Below are positions 8,957 through 20,003 of a DNA stretch of 64,000 nt, piece after piece. This DNA is from Cereibacter sphaeroides (GTDB taxonomy: Bacteria; Pseudomonadota; Alphaproteobacteria; Rhodobacterales; Rhodobacteraceae). The translations under genes were made by a program, and so were the position numbers. The stretch spans positions 1,488,001 to 1,552,000 of the forward strand of contig QFQS01000001.1 of the NCBI GenBank assembly GCA_003243455.1. Reading direction: 5' to 3'. Below the pieces are notes generated by a model that saw only the letters and a list, made by a program, of their open reading frames with translations, did not search any database and was not told where the DNA came from. Within the stretch, counting starts at the first letter, position 1. Each line of letters begins with the position of its first letter.

Positions 8957-9907
8957 TCAGAATTTTATCTCGGCCACTACCGAACGGTGGTCCGACGGCC
9001 AGGGCGTCACCTTAATGTCGCTGCGGGGTCCGTCCTCGCCCACGATGGCGGCGTCGGTGACCGTCACGTCCTCGCCCTTGACCAGCACGAAGTCGATCCG
9101 GTCGGGGTGGTCGTCGGCTGCCGCCTCGTCATAGCGGGGCGTCCAGGTAAAGGCGGGTTTCGCCACCGGATCGGGGTTCGCGGCTCGGTAGGCGTCGATG
9201 AAGCCCAAGTCGGTCAGCCGTCGCGTGGTGGGCCAGTTGACCCTGACAGGTTGCTGACCTGCCGCGACGGCGGCCTCGGTCCAGTCCAGCCCGGAAGGCT
9301 CATTGAAGTCGCCGGTGACGATGATCGCCGCAGCGCCGTCGGCCGCCTTCATGTCCGCGGCCAAAAGGTCCATCGCGGGTCCGCGCGTTTCATTGGCAAA
9401 ACGGATCGCCTCGGCCTCTGTCTTGATGAATGGGGCGGGACCGTATTCGATGCCCAGCAGTTGGTAGGGCTGATAGGGTTCGTCGTCGTGATGGATATTG
9501 AACAACCAGACCGTGCGCCCGTCCACATCCAGCGGCACGCCGAGGTCATTCGGGCTGGCCGGGCCGATGGGATAGCGCGAGATGATCGCGTTCGCCCACA
9601 GCGCCACGTTGGACTGCGTCTGGTCATAGACGTGCCAGCCGAGTGCCTTGGCAATGGCGGACGCCGCGCTGACGCCCACTGCGGCGCAGGCGGTTGGCGT
9701 ACAGGGATCGGGCTCCAGCCGGGTCTCCTGCAAACCGACGACATCGGCCCCCGCTGCGCGGATTGCTGCCACGGTTTCGTCGACTCCTTTGCCCTCATTC
9801 GCGCCCCCGCCCCAGATATTGAAGCTCATGACGCGCAATGTTGTTTCGGCGGCGGCAGGAAGGGCAAAAAGACCCGTCAGGACTGTCAAGACAAAGGCGG
9901 CACGCAT
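8957..9907 (-). CDS. Exported endonuclease/exonuclease/phosphatase (EEP)-fold hydrolase
   Basis: A 316-residue member of the DNase I-like EEP superfamily. The N-terminus MRAAFVLTVLTGLFALPAAA is a clear Sec signal peptide, so the product is probably periplasmic. The fold's metal and catalytic blocks are present in order: MSFNIWGGG, LQETR, GDFNEPS, RIDFVL and SDHRSVVAE. The ATG at 9907 is chosen because it gives a compact signal peptide and has GAGGGA upstream; a frame from 10078 would add an Arg-rich leader. The family includes nucleases and phosphodiesterases, and the substrate here is unknown. Confidence 0.85.
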   Translation of the reverse strand: MRAAFVLTVLTGLFALPAAAETTLRVMSFNIWGGGANEGKGVDETVAAIRAAGADVVGLQETRLEPDPCTPTACAAVGVSAASAIAKALGWHVYDQTQSNVALWANAIISRYPIGPASPNDLGVPLDVDGRTVWLFNIHHDDEPYQPYQLLGIEYGPAPFIKTEAEAIRFANETRGPAMDLLAADMKAADGAAAIIVTGDFNEPSGLDWTEAAVAAGQQPVRVNWPTTRRLTDLGFIDAYRAANPDPVAKPAFTWTPRYDEAAADDHPDRIDFVLVKGEDVTVTDAAIVGEDGPRSDIKVTPWPSDHRSVVAEIKF

Positions 9908-10079
9908 CCCCGTATCCCTCATTGGCGGTTTTGCGACGGGCGGTATCACGTCATCCGCACGATTGCATGACAGCCCGCCCCGCTTGTCAGGAATTGGCCG
10001 ACATAGCTTACGCCACGTCCCACAGCTCCACGAACAACAGGCGGCATGCCTTCGCCATGCGCCACCCATTAAAGTCACA

Positions 10080-11738
10080 TCAGCTCTCGTCCCGCCAGCG
10101 ATTCACGATGGGGTAGCGGCGGTCAAGCCAGAAGGCGCGGGTGGACAGCCGCGCGCCGGGGGCGGACTGGAAGCGCTTGTATTCGCTGATGTAGAGCAGG
10201 TGCTCCACCCGCTTGACGGTAGCCCGGTCAAAACCCTTGGCGACTATTTCGGCAATTGACTCCTCTCGGTCAACCAGACCTTCAAGGATAGCATCCAGCA
10301 CAGGGTAAGGCGGTAGGCTGTCGTCGTCGCGCTGGTTCGCGCGCAACTCGGCTGAGGGCGGCTTGTCGATTATGCGTGGCGGGATTACTTCCCCGACCGG
10401 GCCTTGCATCCAGGGGCGGTGGTTCTCGTTCCGCCAGCGGCAGATCGACAACACGCGTGTCTTGTAAAGATCCTTGATCGGGTTATAGCCACCGTTCATG
10501 TCGCCATAGATCGTGCAGTAGCCGACGGCAACTTCGGACTTGTTACCCGTTGTCAGCAGCATCTCGCCGAACTTGTTCGATAGCGCCATCAGCATCAACC
10601 CGCGCAGGCGCGACTGAATGTTTTCCTCGGTGATCCCGGGCTCTGCCCCCTCGAACAACGGTGCCAAAGCCGCAGCCACCGCCCCCTGCGCTCCGGTAAT
10701 CGGCACCGAGTCCAAGCGACAGCCAAGCGCATTGGCCACAGCCGCCGCATCGTCAAGCGAGGCTTGCGAGGTAAACTCGGACGGCAGCATCACGCAACGA
10801 ACGTTCTCAGCGCCGATCGCATCTGCCGCAATGGTGGCGACGATGGCTGAGTCGACACCGCCCGACAGTCCCAGCAGCACCTTCTTGAAGCCTGATTTCG
10901 ACAGGTAATCACGCAGCGCCATCACCATCGTGCGATAGTCGGCCTCGTGCCCGTCGGGGATCGGCGACAATGCCCCCTGCTCCGCCCGCCAGCCCGTATC
11001 GGTCAGGACAAAATCGACATGGGCTATGCCTTCGTCGAATTGGGGCATCTGCAGGGCCAGTTGCCCACCGGGGTTCAGCACAAAGGAAGCGCCGTCGAAA
11101 ACCTGGTCATCCTGCCCGCCGATCATGTTCAGGTAGACCAGCGGCAAGCCCGTCTCGACCACGCGAGAGACCATCAGGTTCATCCGAACGTTCGGCTTGC
11201 CGCGGTGATAGGGCGAGCCATTCGGAACCAGCAGAATCTCGGCCCCGGTCTCGGCCAATGTCTCGCAGACATCGGGGTGCCAGCTGTCTTCGCAGATCGG
11301 CGTGCCGATGCGGACCGGGCCGATGCGAAGCGGGCCGTATACATCCGACGAGTTGAAGACGCGCTTTTCGTCAAAGACGTCGTTGTTGGGGAGATGATGC
11401 TTCAGGACGACGGACAGGATTTTTCCGCCCTGCAGGAAGTAATAACCATTGTAAAGCAGCCCATCTTTGCGATGCGGCGCTCCGATACCCAGCACAGGAC
11501 CGTCTGCGCACGCGACGGCCAACCGCTCAACCGCCAGCATCGCCGCATCGACGAAGGCGGGCTTCATCACCAGGTCCTGCGTCTGATAGCCGGTCAGGAA
11601 CATCTCAGTCATGGCAACCAGATCGGCCCCCGCCTCGTGCCCCGAGCGCCAGGCGGACTCGGCCTTGGCGGCATTGCCTGCGAAATCCCCGAGCGTGGGG
11701 TTCATCTGGGCAAGCGTCAGACGAAATCGGTCGGCCAT
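10080..11738 (-). CDS. nadE: Glutamine-dependent NAD+ synthase
   Basis: This enzyme amidates nicotinate adenine dinucleotide to NAD+, using glutamine as ammonia source. The 552-residue two-domain protein has an N-terminal nitrilase-like glutaminase with the Glu-Lys-Cys triad (E45 in MTEMFLTGYQ, K113 in LKHHLPN, C149 in ICEDSW). The C-terminal ammonia-dependent synthetase has the ATP pyrophosphatase loop LSGGVDSA at 291-298. All key residues are intact. It stands alone on the minus strand, with about 170 nt before the EEP gene start and about 175 nt before the divergent MORN gene. Confidence 0.97.
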   Translation of the reverse strand: MADRFRLTLAQMNPTLGDFAGNAAKAESAWRSGHEAGADLVAMTEMFLTGYQTQDLVMKPAFVDAAMLAVERLAVACADGPVLGIGAPHRKDGLLYNGYYFLQGGKILSVVLKHHLPNNDVFDEKRVFNSSDVYGPLRIGPVRIGTPICEDSWHPDVCETLAETGAEILLVPNGSPYHRGKPNVRMNLMVSRVVETGLPLVYLNMIGGQDDQVFDGASFVLNPGGQLALQMPQFDEGIAHVDFVLTDTGWRAEQGALSPIPDGHEADYRTMVMALRDYLSKSGFKKVLLGLSGGVDSAIVATIAADAIGAENVRCVMLPSEFTSQASLDDAAAVANALGCRLDSVPITGAQGAVAAALAPLFEGAEPGITEENIQSRLRGLMLMALSNKFGEMLLTTGNKSEVAVGYCTIYGDMNGGYNPIKDLYKTRVLSICRWRNENHRPWMQGPVGEVIPPRIIDKPPSAELRANQRDDDSLPPYPVLDAILEGLVDREESIAEIVAKGFDRATVKRVEHLLYISEYKRFQSAPGARLSTRAFWLDRRYPIVNRWRDES

Positions 11739-11915
11739 AAGCGTCTCCTGCCGGGCCCGGCAGGGGCCTTTCGATGCGGTTCTACCAGAGTTGAGGGCGA
11801 GGAAAAGCCGATTGCGGCCCGGGCCGCTTGCGCCGTGGCCATGCGCCGTTTACTTTCCGGCTCGAAATGAAGGACCAAGCCAAAGCCAGGCCTTCGGCGG
11901 CGATCTTGCAGGAGA

Positions 11916-13391
11916 ATGGGTGTGGGTGACAGGGCGAAAGACCGGTGCGGGGTGATGCGTGGCTTCGCGGTGGCGGTCGTCCTGGGTCTGGCGCTGTTTC
12001 CGGGCGCGATGATGGCCCAGGAGGTCCTTTCCAAGCAGTATGATGACGGCAGCGTCTATGAGGGCACCTTCAAGGACGGCCGGCAGGATGGCACCGGCAC
12101 CTACCGCCTGCCCAACGGTTATGAATACACCGGCGACTGGGTGGCAGGTGAGATCAAGGGCAAGGGCACTGCGCGTTTCCCCAACGGCTCGGTCTACGAA
12201 GGCGAATTCGCGGGCGGCAAACCACAAGGCAAGGGCAAGATCACCTTCGCCGATGGCGGCACCTATGACGGCGACTGGGTGGATGGCCAGATGACCGGAC
12301 AGGGCGTGGCCCGCTATGCCAACGGCATCGTCTATACCGGCACCTTCAAGAACGCCGTGCATGACGGGCAGGGCGTGATGGAAAGCCCCGGCGGCTATCG
12401 CTACGAGGGAACATGGGTGGCGGGCGTCAAGGAAGGTCGTGGCAAGATCACCTATCCCGACGGCGCAGTCTATGACGGCAACCTCGTGAAAGGCCAGCGC
12501 TCGGGTGAAGGCACGCTGACCATGCCGGACGGGCTGACCTATGTCGGCCAGTGGTCGGATGGTCAGATGAACGGGGCCGGCAAGCTGACCCAGGCTAATG
12601 GTGACGTCTACGACGGCCCGCTGGTCAATGGTCAGCGTCAGGGCAAGGGCCGCGTCTCCTATTCCAACGGTGACAGCTATGAGGGCGATTTCGCCGCCGA
12701 CCGGCAGGAAGGCCAGGGCATTTTCAGCGGCGCCGACGGATATATCTATGACGGCGCGTGGTCCAAGGGGCGCAGGCAGGGTCAGGCTACAGTTACCTAC
12801 CCTGATGGCTCGGTCCATGTCGGCGCATTTGCCAACGACCAGGCCGAGGGTCAGGGCAAGATCACCTATGCCGACAAATCGACTTACGAAGGCAACTGGG
12901 TGAATGGCGTTCCGCAAGGCAAAGGCCGCGCCACCTATCCCAACGGGTTGGTCTATGATGGCGAATTCAAGGATGCACGCATTTCCGGCACCGGCATGAT
13001 GACCTACCCAGACGGCTACAAGTATGAAGGTCAGTGGGTGGACGGCCAGCGGCAGGGAACGGGCACGGCGACCTACGCCGACGGCACCGTCTACAAGGGC
13101 AATTTCGAAAAGGGACAACGGCAGGGCCAGGGCGAGATCACCATGGCGGACGGTTTCAAATATGTCGGGCAATGGAAGAACGGCGAAATCGACGGCAAGG
13201 GCGTCGCGACCTATGCCAACGGCGATGTCTATGACGGCACGTTCGTTGCCGGAAAGCGTCAGGGTGAAGGTGTCATGCGCTATGCCACCGGGCAGGAAAC
13301 CGGCGGCGTGTGGAAGGATGGCGCGCTGACCGCACCCGCCGCCGACACTTCCGCTACCGAGGCCGCACCGGCGGAAACCGGCGGGAACTGA
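11916..13391 (+). CDS. Exported MORN-repeat protein (18 repeats)
   Basis: The protein consists almost entirely of MORN repeats. After an N-terminal signal segment (MRGFAVAVVLGLALFPGAMMA), residues about 48-461 form 18 consecutive 23-residue units of the form Y-x-G-x-W/F...G-x-G...Y-P-x-G, followed by a partial unit and a short Ala/Thr/Glu-rich tail. At the DNA level this is a 69-bp period from about 12057 to 13298. The start may be the ATG at 11916 or, giving a tidier signal peptide, the ATG at 11955. MORN repeats build elongated beta-sheets that bind lipids or proteins. Periplasmic location is inferred and the function is unknown. Confidence 0.9.
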   Translation: MGVGDRAKDRCGVMRGFAVAVVLGLALFPGAMMAQEVLSKQYDDGSVYEGTFKDGRQDGTGTYRLPNGYEYTGDWVAGEIKGKGTARFPNGSVYEGEFAGGKPQGKGKITFADGGTYDGDWVDGQMTGQGVARYANGIVYTGTFKNAVHDGQGVMESPGGYRYEGTWVAGVKEGRGKITYPDGAVYDGNLVKGQRSGEGTLTMPDGLTYVGQWSDGQMNGAGKLTQANGDVYDGPLVNGQRQGKGRVSYSNGDSYEGDFAADRQEGQGIFSGADGYIYDGAWSKGRRQGQATVTYPDGSVHVGAFANDQAEGQGKITYADKSTYEGNWVNGVPQGKGRATYPNGLVYDGEFKDARISGTGMMTYPDGYKYEGQWVDGQRQGTGTATYADGTVYKGNFEKGQRQGQGEITMADGFKYVGQWKNGEIDGKGVATYANGDVYDGTFVAGKRQGEGVMRYATGQETGGVWKDGALTAPAADTSATEAAPAETGGN

Positions 13392-13397
13392 CGCGCG

Positions 13398-14051
13398 TCA
13401 AGACCGTGCGATCAGTCCAAGCCCGATCATTCGCGAAATCACCATCGCACCGTAGCGCGCGTTGCCATGAATGCCGTCCGCTTCCATAAACTCGACAGGC
13501 ACCTTGCCCTGGAAGATATCCGACTCTGGGTCATAGACAGCCACGCCAGCGGCTGTCATCTGGTCGATCAGCACATCCTTGAAGCGGCGATAATTTGGCC
13601 GTCCGGGCACCGGCGGCGCCACGTTTACCAGCGGCGCGCGACGGCTCATCTGGCTGAGCATGATCAGAAGCTCGCGGCGATAGTGCTGCACATAGGCCGC
13701 AACGAAACCGTGCGAGGCGTAGATCCCGCTCTCACCCGCTTCTTCCGCCGTGGCGAAGTTCCCATGAAAGCCGAAGGGTGGCACCAACCGGCCTAAATGG
13801 AAGCCGAAACTCGCGATGATCGGCACGGACCCGTCGGTCAGGTCGCTGCCGCCATTGCGGTTGCGCAGATCGGCTACGAAACGGTGCATCGTCTTGCGGC
13901 CGATCAAACCTCGCCGCGGGCGATAGCCGATCGACCCCGCATGCCAGACCGCGCCCGAAGTTGTCAGCGCCTCGGCCTCGATCCCGGCCGCCTTCAGCCC
14001 CTCATGCAGGGCGCGCGCATGGCTGTCGCCAAGGACCAGCGCCTCAGCCAT
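13398..14051 (-). CDS. SGNH/GDSL-like hydrolase-fold protein
   Basis: A 217-residue protein opening with LVLGDSHARALHEGL, a block I-type GDSH motif. Near the C-terminus is ADGIHGNARYG, matching the DxxH block V of SGNH hydrolases. A GSFGFH-like central block is less clear. Its start overlaps the end of the upstream GSCFA gene by 8 nt, so the two are translationally coupled. Such pairs are usually thought to act on acylated surface polysaccharides, but that is an inference and the substrate is unknown. No signal peptide is visible. Confidence 0.7.
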   Translation of the reverse strand: MAEALVLGDSHARALHEGLKAAGIEAEALTTSGAVWHAGSIGYRPRRGLIGRKTMHRFVADLRNRNGGSDLTDGSVPIIASFGFHLGRLVPPFGFHGNFATAEEAGESGIYASHGFVAAYVQHYRRELLIMLSQMSRRAPLVNVAPPVPGRPNYRRFKDVLIDQMTAAGVAVYDPESDIFQGKVPVEFMEADGIHGNARYGAMVISRMIGLGLIARS

Positions 14052-15120
14052 TGTTGAATCGCTCCAGCGTCATCTCCTCGCAGACAAGTTCTTCCTCAGC
14101 CATGGCAGCCTCCATGGCCTGCTCGGTCGCAAGGGCGCCATGAACGGGTGGCGCACTGAGACTCAGGCCCGAGAAGACATGCTCCATGACCAAGGCCACG
14201 CCTTGCGGCGCGACCGAGCGCAGATTGGGCTCAAAGAACGCTGCGCGTGATGGGGCACCAGTGATGATTTCATACGATGGAAAGTAGTCGATCCGCTCAT
14301 CGGACAGCGCAAAATCCCCAGCGACAGCGCGCAGCACCGATTTGGAATAGATCGTCGCGGGCAGCACATGATAGCGCGAGGCTGTAGCGGTCAGCGGCAC
14401 CGGCGAAACGGTCAGCAGTATACGCAGGCCAGAATTTACCTCCCACATCCGCGCAAAGGCCGTTTCCAACGTCGCATACACATCCGGGTAGCGATCGTTG
14501 ACAAAGCAATGAATACCCTCATCAAAAGCTCCACCCTGCGTACCGGGGCAAAGCGGATAGCACTGGCCTGTCCGCGTATTCTCCCATCCCTCGGTCAGCC
14601 CGAGGGTAAAGACAAAGACATCAGCATCGACGATCGAGCGGCGAAAGGCGCGGGCCATTGCGATCCGACTGGCAATCAGGTCGGCTTTGTCTTCGAAACC
14701 ACCCGGCTCGATTGCCGGGCGCATCGAGTCCAGCACGCGCCCCGTGGGAGTGTCCCATATTTCCCAATCCTCTGGTCCGACCGCCCCAGTGGCAAGGTCG
14801 ACCTGCGCCGACAGTTGGGCAGCGCGATAAATATTGCCTGTGCGCGCCGAAAAAATCCCATAGTTATAGGCACGTGCAAGCGCATCCGGGGTACGACCCG
14901 GCGCAGGCTCGGCGTTCAGCCAGTTGAAACCGCGCGAAATAAGGGCACGGCTTATGTGCTGGGCAAAACACGATCCATAGGTCGAAAAACGCGCATCCGC
15001 AGGCAGGTCCCACTTGGATTTCCAAAGATCGCGCAGCCCCCAGATGCCCGGCTCGGCCACGCCGCTGCGCCAGAACGCATCAGGCGGCAGGTCTTCATAG
15101 GGGTTTGCGGCCTCGCTCAT
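14044..15120 (-). CDS. GSCFA-domain protein
   Basis: A 358-residue member of the GSCFA family (PF08885), named for the motif found here at residues 49-53 (FSTYGSCFAQHI). The family is related to SGNH/GDSL lipases, and a nearby FTLGLTEGW fits the conserved core. The ATG at 15120 (MSEAANPYED) has an AAGG ribosome site; a longer reading to 15192 would add a Cys/Arg-rich segment and is unlikely. It is coupled to the SGNH-like gene by an 8-nt overlap. Biochemical function is not established for this family; carbohydrate esterase or acyltransferase activity is a guess. Confidence 0.85.
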   Translation of the reverse strand: MSEAANPYEDLPPDAFWRSGVAEPGIWGLRDLWKSKWDLPADARFSTYGSCFAQHISRALISRGFNWLNAEPAPGRTPDALARAYNYGIFSARTGNIYRAAQLSAQVDLATGAVGPEDWEIWDTPTGRVLDSMRPAIEPGGFEDKADLIASRIAMARAFRRSIVDADVFVFTLGLTEGWENTRTGQCYPLCPGTQGGAFDEGIHCFVNDRYPDVYATLETAFARMWEVNSGLRILLTVSPVPLTATASRYHVLPATIYSKSVLRAVAGDFALSDERIDYFPSYEIITGAPSRAAFFEPNLRSVAPQGVALVMEHVFSGLSLSAPPVHGALATEQAMEAAMAEEELVCEEMTLERFNNG

Positions 15121-15234
15121 CGGGGAGCCTTGCGAATGACAACTTTGCCGCAGGGAATCACGACAACCCGCTTTGGGCAAGCAATCCCGCAAGCGCCACG
15201 CTCAATTCCGGCTTTTCTTTTGCGTTCGTGGCCG

Positions 15235-15240
15235 TATAGT
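15235..15240 (+). promoter_or_regulatory. Possible -10 element of the leu leader transcript
   Basis: TATAGT lies 8 nt before the leader-peptide ATG at 15249, so a transcript from it would start at or next to that ATG. No ribosome site precedes the ATG, which fits leaderless translation. The matching -35 region (around 15211-15217, CTTTTC) is poor, so the promoter call rests mainly on the -10 and on position. Confidence 0.35.
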
Positions 15241-15248
15241 CCGGCCCC

Positions 15249-15335
15249 ATGACACGGGATCGCATCATTGCTGTCGCTTCCGGGGGCCTTCGCCCCCAGG
15301 CTTTCCGTGCGCTGCTTCTCCTTAGCCTCCTCTGA
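15249..15335 (+). CDS. leuL: Leucine-rich leader peptide of the leuA attenuator
   Basis: A 28-codon frame, MTRDRIIAVASGGLRPQAFR then ALLLLSLL, carries six Leu codons among its last seven codons before the TGA. It ends 77 nt before leuA. This is the classic design of a leucine attenuation leader, in which ribosome stalling at Leu codons when Leu-tRNA is scarce changes folding of the downstream RNA. The Leu run (15312-15332) overlaps the 5' arm of the large hairpin that follows. The symbol is by analogy with enterobacterial leuL. Confidence 0.8.
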   Translation: MTRDRIIAVASGGLRPQAFRALLLLSLL

Positions 15336-15366
15336 GCGTGCCCTCCCGGGCGCGGACGCTCGGAGG
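15326..15366 (+). promoter_or_regulatory. leuA attenuator hairpin
   Basis: Three nested complementary blocks can form one long stem: CCTCC (15326-15330) with GGAGG (15362-15366), GAGCGT (15334-15339) with ACGCTC (15356-15361), and GCCC (15340-15343) with GGGC (15348-15351). The outer arm lies inside the last Leu codons of the leader peptide, so a stalled ribosome would block it. No U-run follows, so the outcome may be Rho-dependent termination or sequestration of the leuA ribosome site rather than intrinsic termination. That last step is inference. Confidence 0.55.
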
Positions 15367-15412
15367 TGGACAGCGCTCGGGACAAGGCTCAAGGAACCCA
15401 AGGATTAGCATT

Positions 15413-16990
15413 ATGACCGACAAATCCACGCAACCCCGCGTCCTGATCTTCGACACCACGCTGCGCGATGGCGAACAATCCCCCGGCGCGACGATGACCC
15501 ATGCCGAAAAGTTGGAGATCGCAGCCATGCTGGACGAGATGGGCGTCGACATCATCGAGGCGGGCTTTCCCATCGCCTCGGAAGGCGATTTCGCCGCCGT
15601 AAGCGAGATCGCGAAACAGGCCAAGACCTCTGTCATCTGCGGGCTGGCGCGCGCCAACTTCAAGGACATAGACCGCTGCTGGGAGGCTGTGCGCCACGCG
15701 AAACGACCGCGCATCCACACCTTCATCGGCACCTCACCACTGCACCGCGCCATTCCCAATCTGGACATGGACCAGATGGCAGAGCGTATCCATGAAACCG
15801 TGACGCATGCCCGCAACCTCTGCGACAACGTGCAATGGTCGCCCATGGACGCCACCCGGACCGAGCATGGCTACCTGTGCCGCGTCGTGGAAATCGCGAT
15901 CAAGGCAGGCGCAACGACGATCAACATCCCCGACACCGTCGGCTACACCGCCCCCCGCGAAAGCGCCGCGCTGATCGCGATGCTGCTGGAACGGGTGCCG
16001 GGTGCGGATACGATCACCTTCGCCACCCACTGCCACAACGACCTTGGCATGGCGACGGCCAACGCGCTGGCAGCAGTCGAGGCCGGCGCGCGCCAGATCG
16101 AATGCACGATCAACGGCCTGGGCGAACGGGCAGGCAATACCGCGCTGGAAGAGGTCGTGATGGCGCTGAAGGTGCGTAACGACATCATGCCCTACCGAAC
16201 CGGCATCGACACAACGCGGATAATGAACATCAGCCGGAAGGTCGCGAATGTCTCGGGCTTTCCGGTGCAGTTCAACAAGGCCATCGTCGGCAAGAACGCC
16301 TTCGCGCATGAAAGCGGCATACATCAGGACGGCATGCTGAAGAACGCAGAGACGTTCGAGATCATGCGTCCGACCGATATCGGGCTGTCCGAGACGAACC
16401 TTGTCATGGGCAAGCATTCTGGCCGTGCCGCACTGCGGTCGAAGTTGCGTGAACTGGGCTATGAACTGGCGGACAACCAACTGAACGACCTGTTTGTGCG
16501 TTTCAAGGCTCTGGCCGACCGCAAGAAAGAGGTCTTCGAGGATGACCTGATCGCCCTGATGCAGGACAGCTCCGCTGCCGAGCAGGACGACGTGCTGCAG
16601 GTCAAATACCTGCGCGTGGTCTGCGGCACCGAAGGCCCTGGCGAAGCGCGGCTGACGCTGGCGATCAAAGGCGTGGATCACACGGTCGAGGCCAATGGCG
16701 ACGGCCCTGTCGACGCGGCCTTTAACGCGGTCAAGCAGCTCTACCCCAACAAAGCCCGCCTGCAGCTCTACCAGGTCAGCGCCGTGACCGAAGGCACCGA
16801 CGCCCAGGCGACCGTCTCGGTCCGCCTGGAAGAGGACGGCCGCATCGCGCAGGGCCAGTCCGCCGACACCGACACCGTTGTGGCCAGTGTGAAAGCCTAC
16901 GTGAACGCCCTTAACCGCCTGATCGTGCGCAGGACCAAATCCGCGCCCGACAGTGATGTGAAGTCGGTAAACTACAGAGACGCGAGCTAA
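15413..16990 (+). CDS. leuA: 2-isopropylmalate synthase
   Basis: First committed enzyme of leucine synthesis; it condenses acetyl-CoA with 2-oxoisovalerate. The ATG at 15413 (MTDKSTQPRVLIFDTTLRDGEQSPG) gives 525 residues, normal for the long LeuA form. An AAGGA ribosome site precedes it; a frame from 15338 would start inside the attenuator. The catalytic TIM barrel shows FDTTLRDGEQ and the metal-binding THCHNDLGMA. The C-terminal part (DDVLQVKYLRV onward) is the allosteric leucine-binding domain. Regulation by the upstream leucine leader is strongly suggested. leuB, leuC and leuD are not in the window. Confidence 0.97.
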   Translation: MTDKSTQPRVLIFDTTLRDGEQSPGATMTHAEKLEIAAMLDEMGVDIIEAGFPIASEGDFAAVSEIAKQAKTSVICGLARANFKDIDRCWEAVRHAKRPRIHTFIGTSPLHRAIPNLDMDQMAERIHETVTHARNLCDNVQWSPMDATRTEHGYLCRVVEIAIKAGATTINIPDTVGYTAPRESAALIAMLLERVPGADTITFATHCHNDLGMATANALAAVEAGARQIECTINGLGERAGNTALEEVVMALKVRNDIMPYRTGIDTTRIMNISRKVANVSGFPVQFNKAIVGKNAFAHESGIHQDGMLKNAETFEIMRPTDIGLSETNLVMGKHSGRAALRSKLRELGYELADNQLNDLFVRFKALADRKKEVFEDDLIALMQDSSAAEQDDVLQVKYLRVVCGTEGPGEARLTLAIKGVDHTVEANGDGPVDAAFNAVKQLYPNKARLQLYQVSAVTEGTDAQATVSVRLEEDGRIAQGQSADTDTVVASVKAYVNALNRLIVRRTKSAPDSDVKSVNYRDAS

Positions 16991-17007
16991 GTCACGTCGC
17001 GGGTGGC

Positions 17008-19042
<2,035 letters not shown>

Positions 19043-19079
19043 GACCGGGGGCCGCATTTGGCCCAAGCCGGAGACCTGA

Positions 19080-20003
19080 GTGCCGATGGCAAAAGACCGG
19101 ACCTCTCCTGAAGAGTTTACCCGACCGATCCGGCGCATCCTGATCGGCGGGCTGGTCTTTGTCCTGCTGGCGCTGTTCCTTTTGTGGCGCATCGACAGCC
19201 CGCGGGTCGAACGGTTCCGCGCGGCGCTGGTAGACCGGGTGGTGCCAAGCTTTGGCTGGGCAATGCTGCCGATTACCAAGGCGGCCGAAATGGTCGACAA
19301 CTTTCAGTCCTACACCAGAATATATGAGCAAAATCAGGAACTTCGACGCGAGTTGCAGCAGATGAAGGCCTGGCGCGAGGCGGCGCTGCAACTTGAGCAG
19401 AAGAACGCCCGCCTGCTTGATCTTAATCAGGTCCGCCTTGATCCACGGCTGACTCATGTCACCGGCGTGGTTCTGGCCGACAGCGGCTCACCCTTCCGCC
19501 AATCGGTGCTGCTCAACGTAGGAGCGCGCGATGGTATCCGCGACGGTTGGGCCACGATGGACGGAATCGGTCTGGTCGGCCGCATCTCAGGGGTGGGTCA
19601 GACGACCAGCCGCGTGATACTTCTGACGGACAGCAGCAGCCGCATACCGGTGACGGTGCAGCCCTCTGGCCAGAAGGCGCTTTTGTCGGGCGACAACACC
19701 GCAGCGCCACCGCTGGAGTTTCTGGAAAAGAAAGACCTCGTCCGCCCTGGCGACAGCGTGATCAGTTCCGGCGACGGCGGAGTTTTCCCGGCCGGGCTTC
19801 TGGTCGGCCAAGTGGCTCAAGGGGTGGACGGCCGTCTGCGCGTTCGGCTGGCCGCGGATTACGAACGGCTGGAATTCCTGCGCGTCCTGCGAAGCCACGA
19901 AACAGAACGGATTACCGAACCCGGCGCTTTGATCTCACCTCCGCTGGTCCAGGCGGGGCCACCCCCACCGCCCGAGACCGCACAGGAGGGCGCCGATGGC
20001 TGA
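19080..20003 (+). CDS. mreC: Rod shape-determining protein MreC
   Basis: A bitopic periplasmic scaffold of the elongasome that links MreB/MreD to PBP2. It has 307 residues: a short cytoplasmic N-terminus, one membrane helix (about residues 19-36, ILIGGLVFVLLALFLLW), a coiled coil (about 75-115) and the beta-barrel pair. It ends in a Pro-rich tail. The start may be GTG at 19080 or ATG at 19086; GGAGA lies upstream. It overlaps mreD by 8 nt. Confidence 0.96.
   Translation: MPMAKDRTSPEEFTRPIRRILIGGLVFVLLALFLLWRIDSPRVERFRAALVDRVVPSFGWAMLPITKAAEMVDNFQSYTRIYEQNQELRRELQQMKAWREAALQLEQKNARLLDLNQVRLDPRLTHVTGVVLADSGSPFRQSVLLNVGARDGIRDGWATMDGIGLVGRISGVGQTTSRVILLTDSSSRIPVTVQPSGQKALLSGDNTAAPPLEFLEKKDLVRPGDSVISSGDGGVFPAGLLVGQVAQGVDGRLRVRLAADYERLEFLRVLRSHETERITEPGALISPPLVQAGPPPPPETAQEGADG

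Noticed and set aside
10046..10065. A third copy of the 37936/43842 repeat (GCCTTCGCCATGCG)
   Set aside because: Only about 14 nt match and the flanks do not align, so this may be a fragment or coincidence.
11850..13172. A 440-codon open frame antisense to the MORN gene
   Set aside because: It is produced by the repeat unit: a 69-bp period free of stops in one antisense register stays free throughout. The translation is a monotonous repeat with no signal or domain, while the sense strand has a perfect family match.
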